The notes under the pieces were generated by a model. It had not been told where the DNA came from. It saw nothing but the letters and a program-made list of their open reading frames with translations, and searched no databases. 64,000 nt of DNA. Origin: Geobacillus stearothermophilus ATCC 12980 (GTDB taxonomy: Bacteria; Bacillota; Bacilli; Bacillales; Anoxybacillaceae). Below, in pieces: positions 59,014 to 64,000 of the stretch. The stretch's first letter is position 1. Each line of letters opens with the position of its first letter. The DNA is taken from NCBI RefSeq assembly GCF_030369615.1, contig NZ_CP128494.1:1026001-1090000 (forward strand), read 5' to 3'. The position numbers and the translations under genes were made by a program.

Positions 59014-60309
59014 TTGGTCGACGAAAAAGTCACAGCGGTCGGACCGGTTCGCGTCCATACGATTTCGACCGATAAGTACAAAACGAACACGATCGTTTGG
59101 AAAATGAAGGCCCCTCTTGCTAAAGAAACGGTCACGCTGCGCGCGCTTTTGCCATACGTCTTGCAAAGCGGCACGGCCGACTATCCGAGCGTTAAGGCGC
59201 TGCGCACCTATTTGGATGAACTGTACGGGGCGACGCTGAACGTCGATTTAACGAAAAAAGGCGAACATCATATCATGACGATTCGTATCGATGTCGCCAA
59301 TGAACGATTTTTGCCGGAGCAAACACCGTTGCTTTCGAAAGCGCTTCAGCTCTTGGCCGATCTTCTGTTCCGCCCGGCTCTTGATGGCGGGCGGTTTGTC
59401 ACCGACATTGTCGAGCAGGAAAAGCGGGCACTCCGTCAACGCATTCAGGCGGTGTATGATGACAAAATGCGCTATGCGAACATGCGCCTTGTAGAAGAAA
59501 TGTGCAAAGGCGAACCGTACGCGCTCTCGCCTAATGGCGAGCTCGAGGATGTCGACGCCATTACAGCGGAAAGACTGCACCGCTATTATGAGCGGGCGTT
59601 GGCTGAAGATGAGCTTGACCTGTATGTCATCGGCGATATCGACGAAGAAGAGGTGCTCAACACCGTCCGTCAGCGCTTTTTGCTGTCCGACCGCGCAGAG
59701 CCGGCGCGTACGCCCCAAGCTCAGGCAAAAGCGCGTGGGGAAGTGAAGGAAGTGATCGAACGGCAAGACGTCAAGCAAGGGAAATTGAACATCGGCTACC
59801 GAACGAATGTCACATACGAGGATGACGATTACTACGCCTTGCAAATGTTTAACGGCATTTTTGGCGGTTTTTCCCATTCGAAGCTGTTCATCAACGTCCG
59901 CGAGAAGGCAAGCCTTGCCTATTATGCCGCCTCAAGGCTTGAGAGCCATAAAGGGCTTTTGATGGTCATGTCCGGCATTGAACCGGCCAACTATGAGAAG
60001 GCGCGCCGCATCATCGATGAGCAAATGCAGGCGATGAAAAACGGCGATTTCACAGATGAAGAAATGGCGCAGACGAAAGCGGTCATCCGCAACCAGCTGC
60101 TTGAGACGCTCGATACGCCGCGCGGGCTTGTCGAGGTGTTGTACCATAACGTCGTCTCAACGCGAAAGCGCCCGATCGATGAATGGATGGCCGGCACCGA
60201 TCAAGTGACACGCGAGGATGTGGTGCGCGTCGCTGACAAGGTGGAGTTGGATACGGTGTACTTTTTGACCGGAATGGAGGCGACGGAAGATGGAAAAACG
60301 GGTGTATGA
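59014..60309 (+). CDS. ymfF: M16-like protein YmfF (inactive peptidase subunit)
   Basis: M16 peptidase-fold protein of 431 residues. TTG 59014 is about 5 bases after AAAAGGAGGAG. The place where active members have HxxEH reads YLDELYGATLN, so the zinc site is absent; such subunits usually pair with an active partner. The C-terminal half keeps the family segment REKASLAYYAASRLES. The end overlaps ymfH by 20 bases, which supports a heterodimer with YmfH. A -10-like element near 58944-58950 may start this transcript. Confidence 0.92.
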   Translation: MVDEKVTAVGPVRVHTISTDKYKTNTIVWKMKAPLAKETVTLRALLPYVLQSGTADYPSVKALRTYLDELYGATLNVDLTKKGEHHIMTIRIDVANERFLPEQTPLLSKALQLLADLLFRPALDGGRFVTDIVEQEKRALRQRIQAVYDDKMRYANMRLVEEMCKGEPYALSPNGELEDVDAITAERLHRYYERALAEDELDLYVIGDIDEEEVLNTVRQRFLLSDRAEPARTPQAQAKARGEVKEVIERQDVKQGKLNIGYRTNVTYEDDDYYALQMFNGIFGGFSHSKLFINVREKASLAYYAASRLESHKGLLMVMSGIEPANYEKARRIIDEQMQAMKNGDFTDEEMAQTKAVIRNQLLETLDTPRGLVEVLYHNVVSTRKRPIDEWMAGTDQVTREDVVRVADKVELDTVYFLTGMEATEDGKTGV

Positions 60310-61579
60310 GACGCTGCGCGAAGAGCTGTTTTATGAAAAAATGGACAACGGTCTTGACGTGTACATTTTGCCGAAAAAGGGATTCAACAAAACGTACGCC
60401 GTGTTTACGACGAATTACGGTTCGGTGGACAACCAGTTTGTCCCGCTCGGTAAAACGGAGATGAAGCGCGTTCCGGACGGCATCGCCCATTTTTTGGAGC
60501 ATAAGCTGTTTGAAAAAGAAGACGGCGACGTGTTTCAGCAATTCAGCAAACAAGGCGCCTCGGCGAACGCCTTTACGACGTTCACCCGCACCGCCTATTT
60601 GTTCTCAAGCACCGACAATGTCGAGAAAAACTTGGAAACGTTGATCGATTTTGTGCAAAGCCCGTACTTTTCCGACAAGACAGTGGAAAAAGAAAAAGGG
60701 ATCATCGGCCAGGAAATCCGGATGTACGACGACAACCCAGACTGGCGCGTCTATTTCGGCGCCATCGAAAGCATGTATCACAACCATCCGGTCAAAATCG
60801 ACATCGCCGGCACAGTTGAATCGATCGCCCAAATTACGAAAGAGTTGCTGTATGAGTGCTACGAAACGTTTTACCACCCGAGCAACATGCTTTTGTTTGT
60901 CGTCGGCCCGGTCGATGAACAAAAAATCATGCAGCAAATCCGCGACAACCAGGCGAAAAAGTCGTTCCCGCAAGCCCCGGAAGTGAAGCGGTTTGCGTAT
61001 GAAGAACCGAGCGCAGTAGCGGAAAAGAAAAAAGTGATTCCGATGCATGTGCAGACGAACAAGTGCTTTGTCGGCATCAAAGCACCGTCCGTTCCTGAAG
61101 CCGGCGAACAAAAACTTCGGCATGAGCTTGCCTTCCACGTCGCATTAGACTATTTGTTTGGAAAAAGCTCGCCGCATTATGAACGGCTGTACCGCGAAGG
61201 ATTGATCGATGATACGTTTATGTACGATTATACAGAAGAGCGCGGGTTCGGCTTCGCGTTGATCGGCGGCGATACAAGGGACGCTGAACGGCTCGCTTCG
61301 GAAATTCAAACGGTGCTGCTGTCGTTTGCCGCGGAGACTATAAAAAAGGAAGAATTTGAGCGGGTGAAAAAGAAAAAAATCGGCGCTTTTTTGCGCGCGC
61401 TCAACTCGCCGGAGTATATCGCCAACCAGTTTACGCGCTACGCGTTTTACGGCGCGAGCTTGTTTGACATTTTGCCGGCGTTGTCATCGTTGACGCTTGA
61501 CGACGTTGCAGCCATTGCCGATGTGTGTTTCCGCGATTCGCAAATCGCCGTTTGCGAGGTTGTGCCAAAAGGGCAATGA
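60290..61579 (+). CDS. ymfH: M16 zinc peptidase YmfH
   Basis: Partner of YmfF with an intact inverted zinc motif HFLEH (H67, E70, H71; DGIAHFLEHKLFEKE) and the distal acidic segment EKGIIGQEIRMYDD. It has 429 residues. The pair resembles M16B peptidases that process peptides, such as AlbE/AlbF-type maturation proteins, but no precursor peptide gene is visible nearby, so the substrate is unknown. It starts inside ymfF, with GGAGGCG and GGAAG upstream. Confidence 0.94.
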   Translation: MEKRVYETLREELFYEKMDNGLDVYILPKKGFNKTYAVFTTNYGSVDNQFVPLGKTEMKRVPDGIAHFLEHKLFEKEDGDVFQQFSKQGASANAFTTFTRTAYLFSSTDNVEKNLETLIDFVQSPYFSDKTVEKEKGIIGQEIRMYDDNPDWRVYFGAIESMYHNHPVKIDIAGTVESIAQITKELLYECYETFYHPSNMLLFVVGPVDEQKIMQQIRDNQAKKSFPQAPEVKRFAYEEPSAVAEKKKVIPMHVQTNKCFVGIKAPSVPEAGEQKLRHELAFHVALDYLFGKSSPHYERLYREGLIDDTFMYDYTEERGFGFALIGGDTRDAERLASEIQTVLLSFAAETIKKEEFERVKKKKIGAFLRALNSPEYIANQFTRYAFYGASLFDILPALSSLTLDDVAAIADVCFRDSQIAVCEVVPKGQ

Positions 61580-61580
61580 C

Positions 61581-61737
61581 AGGGGCTGACCGAAAGAGCG
61601 GTAATGCCCCTATCTGGGGCAGCATGGAAAACTAGACCACCCTGAAACCCCTGGTAAAACCAACGATTTCAGAGGTGGTCTCTTTCCCATGTTTTTCAGT
61701 TTCATTTCATCAAAAAGGGGCTTTTGCGTCAGCCCCT
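61581..61737. repeat. 157-bp inverted-repeat element with stacked hairpins
   Basis: The block is bounded by a perfect 10-bp inverted repeat, AGGGGCTGAC (61581-61590) and GTCAGCCCCT (61728-61737). Inside are TGCCCC (61605-61610) with GGGGCA (61616-61621), and a 13-bp stem GACCACC-CTGAAA (61635-61647) with TTTCAG-A-GGTGGTC (61667-61680). It starts two bases after the ymfH stop and has no ORF. It looks like a small MITE or a composite regulatory region; no target duplication is visible. Confidence 0.5.
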
Positions 61738-61742
61738 TTTTT
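61712..61742 (+). terminator. Intrinsic terminator before ymfI
   Basis: AAAAAGGGGCT (61712-61722) pairs with AGCCCCTTTTT (61731-61741), 8-base loop, T run to 61742. The right arm is shared with the outer inverted repeat of the 157-bp element, so the two foldings compete. ymfI starts 29 bases later. Confidence 0.85.
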
Positions 61743-61770
61743 GCGTCCAACAGAAGGAGGAGAACGTTCG

Positions 61771-62487
61771 ATGCGCTATGCGTTAATTACCGGAGCGTCA
61801 AGCGCGATCGGGCAAAGCATCGCCCGCGAGCTCGCGCAAGGCGGCTATGGACTTTTTCTTCATTACTACCGGCGCCGCGCGCCCATTGAGGCGCTGCAAG
61901 CCGAACTAACCGGCGTGCACACCGTGCCGGTGGAAGCGGATTTGTCGATGCCGGGCGGGGTCGACCAACTGCTTTCCCACCTCGACCGCCCGATCGATGC
62001 CATCATTTATAACAGCGGGGCCACGTATTACGGGTTGCTTACCGACATGAATGACGAGCTGATCGAACGGATGGTGCGCCTCCATGTGACAAGCCCGGCG
62101 CAGCTTGTGAAAAAACTGCTGCCGCCGATGATTTCGAAAAAGCGCGGCCAAATTGTGTTCATTTCTTCGATTTGGGGGTTGTGCGGCGCCTCATGCGAAG
62201 CGGTGTATTCGATGACCAAGGGCGGGCAAAACGCGTTCGCCAAGGCGCTGGCGAAAGAGCTCGCCCCGAGCGGCATCCGCGTCAACGCCGTCGCGCCGGG
62301 AGCGATCGCCACAGATATGCTCCGGCCGTTCAGCGAAGAAGAATTGGCGGCGCTCGCCGATGAAATTCCGGCCGGCCGGCTCGGGACCCCTGAGGAAGTG
62401 GCGAAAACAGTGGCGTTTTTGTTGTCGGACGCCGCTTCTTACATCACCGGTCAAATCATCTCTGTCAACGGCGGCTGGTATTGTTGA
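61771..62487 (+). CDS. ymfI: SDR-family reductase YmfI (EF-P modification type)
   Basis: Short-chain dehydrogenase similar to FabG. In B. subtilis YmfI acts on EF-P, reducing the 5-aminopentanone group on its lysine to 5-aminopentanol; that role here is by orthology and position. ATG 61771 follows AAGGAGGAG; upstream open frame crosses the terminator. It has 238 residues: cofactor loop TGASSAIG (8-15), NSGA, catalytic S132/S133, Y146 and K150 (YSMTK), ending ITGQIISVNGGWYC as SDR enzymes do. Confidence 0.93.
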   Translation: MRYALITGASSAIGQSIARELAQGGYGLFLHYYRRRAPIEALQAELTGVHTVPVEADLSMPGGVDQLLSHLDRPIDAIIYNSGATYYGLLTDMNDELIERMVRLHVTSPAQLVKKLLPPMISKKRGQIVFISSIWGLCGASCEAVYSMTKGGQNAFAKALAKELAPSGIRVNAVAPGAIATDMLRPFSEEELAALADEIPAGRLGTPEEVAKTVAFLLSDAASYITGQIISVNGGWYC

Positions 62488-62548
62488 GCGTATATTTTTT
62501 TCGCCCGCAGGCAAACTACCCTTGAAACGTTCATCAAGGAGGGAGGGA

Positions 62549-62803
62549 ATGAACATGTCGGTACTGGATAACTTTGAACAATGGAAAGACTTTTTATCGG
62601 AACGTCTGCAGCAAGCGCAGCAACAAGGTTTGACCCAGCAAGTGATCTCGGATGTCGCCTATCAAATCGGGGACTATTTGGCGAAACACGTCGACCCGAG
62701 AAACCCGGAAGAACGGGTGCTCGCCGACCTTTGGAGCGTTGCGGATGAAAAAGAACAGCATGCCCTTGCCAACATGATGGTGAAACTTGTCCAACAAAAA
62801 TAA
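62549..62803 (+). CDS. ymfJ: YmfJ family protein (DUF3243)
   Basis: An 84-residue acidic, helical protein present between ymfI and ymfK in Bacillus and Geobacillus. ATG 62549 follows AAGGAGGGAGG; an in-frame ATG at 62555 is possible, and the upstream frame to 62360 is the shadow of ymfI. Conserved parts are NFEQWKDFLSERLQQAQQQGL and LADLWSVADEKEQHALANMM. The function is unknown. Confidence 0.9.
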   Translation: MNMSVLDNFEQWKDFLSERLQQAQQQGLTQQVISDVAYQIGDYLAKHVDPRNPEERVLADLWSVADEKEQHALANMMVKLVQQK

Positions 62804-62811
62804 CACCCGGT

Positions 62812-62837
62812 AAAGAGAGGGGCTCCCTCTCTTTTTT
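62812..62837 (+). terminator. Intrinsic terminator after ymfJ
   Basis: AAAGAGAGGG (62812-62821) pairs with CCCTCTCTTT (62825-62834), 3-base loop, six T (62832-62837). Confidence 0.92.
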
Positions 62838-62931
62838 CTTTCCTCTTTTCGGTTGCTTTTCCGTTCGCGGTTATAGTAGTATGAACTTAGCATAAGGCGT
62901 TCGTGCGGACAGCGGCAAGGGAGGAGACGGG

Positions 62932-63723
62932 ATGGGCAAGCAGGAGTGGTATTTGGAGTATGAGATTCATGTCAACCGTCCAGGGTTGCTCGGCGATGTC
63001 GCCTCGTTGCTCGGCATGTTGTCGATCAACATCGTGACGATCAATGGCGTCCGGGATTCGCGCCGCGGCATGTTGCTTCTTTGCGACAGCAGCGAACAAA
63101 TCGAGCGGCTGGCGACAATTTTGCGGACGATGGACAACATTACGGTGACGAAACTCCGCCAGCCGAAGCTGCTTGATCGTTTGGCCGTCCGCCATGGCCG
63201 CTACATTCAGCGCGATGCCGACGACAAAAAGACGTTTCGCTTCGTTCGCGACGAGCTTGGGCTGTTGGTCGATTTTATGGCAGAAATTTTTAAAGAAAAA
63301 GGGCATAAGCTCATCGGCATTCGCGGGATGCCGCGCGTCGGCAAGACGGAGTCGATCGTTGCTGCGAGCGTATGCGCCAATAAGCGGTGGCTGTTTGTAT
63401 CATCGACGCTGATCAAGCAGACCGTCCGCACGCAGCTGATGGAAGACGAATATAGCGAGGACAACATTTTCATTGTCGACGGCATCGTTTCGACGCGCCG
63501 CGGCAATGAGCAGCACTGGCAGCTCATCCGTGAGCTGATGCGCCTCGAGGCGACGAAGGTCGTGGAACATCCGGACATGTTTGTCCGCCATACGGAATAT
63601 ACGCTTGATGATTTTGACTATATTATTGAGCTGCGCCATGAACCGGATGAAGACATTTCCTACGATGCGATTGAACGCCCGTCCTTGCTGGGCGGAGACG
63701 GATTTTCCGAATTTGGATTTTAA
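62932..63723 (+). CDS. ymfK: YmfK family protein (DUF3388), ACT-like plus P-loop-like
   Basis: A 263-residue protein conserved in Bacillus and Geobacillus at this place. Residues about 6-75 resemble an ACT regulatory domain (WYLEYEIHVNRPGLLGDVASLLG, then INIVTINGVRDS). A P-loop-like sequence GMPRVGKTE lies at 132-140 after IGI, followed by CANKRWLFVSS. The C-terminal third is acidic. Function is unknown; an ACT sensor joined to a nucleotide-binding domain suggests ligand-controlled ATP or GTP binding. GGGAGGAG precedes the ATG; a -10-like TATAGT (62872-62877) lies upstream after the ymfJ terminator. Confidence 0.9.
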   Translation: MGKQEWYLEYEIHVNRPGLLGDVASLLGMLSINIVTINGVRDSRRGMLLLCDSSEQIERLATILRTMDNITVTKLRQPKLLDRLAVRHGRYIQRDADDKKTFRFVRDELGLLVDFMAEIFKEKGHKLIGIRGMPRVGKTESIVAASVCANKRWLFVSSTLIKQTVRTQLMEDEYSEDNIFIVDGIVSTRRGNEQHWQLIRELMRLEATKVVEHPDMFVRHTEYTLDDFDYIIELRHEPDEDISYDAIERPSLLGGDGFSEFGF

Positions 63724-63749
63724 TTTTAACAAGTGGAAGGTGTTGGCTG

Positions 63750-64000
63750 TTGACGGAACTGGGAAAACGTTTGCGGGAAGCGCGGGAGGAAAAAAACATC
63801 AGCTTGGACGAGCTGCAAGAGATGACGAAGATTCAGAAGCGGTATTTGATCGGCATTGAAGAAGGGAATTACGCCATTATGCCGGGCAATTTTTATGTGC
63901 GCGCCTTCATTAGACAATACGCCGAGGCGGTCGGCCTCGATCCGGATGAGCTGTTTGAACAATATAAGCAGGACATTCCGCAATCGTACCAAGATGATCT
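63750..64000 (+). CDS. rodZ: RodZ (YmfM), 5' part
   Basis: RodZ links MreB filaments to the membrane and cell-wall machinery. TTG 63750 is 9 bases after GGAAGG and gives the usual N-terminus (TELGKRLREAREEKNISLDELQEMTKIQKRYL), an Xre-like helix-turn-helix domain, with the conserved IEEGNYAIMPGNFYVRAFIRQYAE segment. About 83 codons are seen before the window ends; the membrane helix and outer domain are missing. It starts 26 bases after ymfK. Confidence 0.93.
   Translation, partial: MTELGKRLREAREEKNISLDELQEMTKIQKRYLIGIEEGNYAIMPGNFYVRAFIRQYAEAVGLDPDELFEQYKQDIPQSYQDD

Overview
The window reads as chromosomal DNA of a moderately GC-rich thermophilic Bacillaceae, most likely Geobacillus or a close relative. 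The evidence is a gene order nearly identical to the Bacillus subtilis fla/che to ymf region, proteins that match known Geobacillus stearothermophilus forms in length (741-residue IF2, 89-residue S15), frequent GTG and TTG starts behind strong AGGAGG-type ribosome binding sites, and an IS200/IS605-type remnant of the kind common in Geobacillus. These assignments come from reading the sequence and recalling families; no database was searched. Every gene but one (ymxH) is on the + strand. I found no rRNA, tRNA, CRISPR, prophage or autonomous insertion sequence.

Layout. Positions 1-16071 are the distal half of the fla/che operon: flagellar switch (fliM end, fliY, cheY), export gate (fliOPQR, flhBA), placement and assembly GTPases (flhF, flhG), chemotaxis core (cheB, A, W, C, D), sigma-D, a small unknown ORF and swrB. 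Positions 16072-29545 hold translation, envelope and replication genes: rpsB with a structured leader, tsf, pyrH, frr, uppS, cdsA, dxr, rasP, proS, polC. Positions 29546-36903 are the rimP-nusA-rnpM-ylxQ-infB-ylxP-rbfA-truB-ribF operon, with a sigma-A promoter and a leader hairpin. Positions 36904-41862 hold rpsO (with the S15 operator), pnp, the deacetylase-like ylxY and the M16 peptidase mlpA. Next come ymxH (minus strand), the dipicolinate synthase pair spoVFA/spoVFB, asd, dapG and dapA, which form a lysine/diaminopimelate/dipicolinate block that fits an endospore former. Then rnjB, tepA, ylzJ and ftsK/spoIIIE. From 52800 there is a GntR regulator (ymfC) broken by one extra T in a T8 run, a nucleoside ABC transporter (nupNOPQ) with an IS605-like remnant between nupN and nupO, and the ymfF-ymfH-ymfI-ymfJ-ymfK-rodZ block, with rodZ cut by the window end.

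No clearly new multi-gene system is visible; this is largely core genome. The points most worth a second look are the T8 frameshift in ymfC, the decayed IS605/TnpB-type element with possible guide-RNA structure, a 157-bp inverted-repeat element with alternative hairpins before ymfI, a G-quadruplex-capable purine tract at the ymxH ribosome binding site, a promoter followed at once by a terminator ahead of ftsK, the small unknown ORF between sigD and swrB, and the uncharacterised ACT/P-loop protein YmfK.
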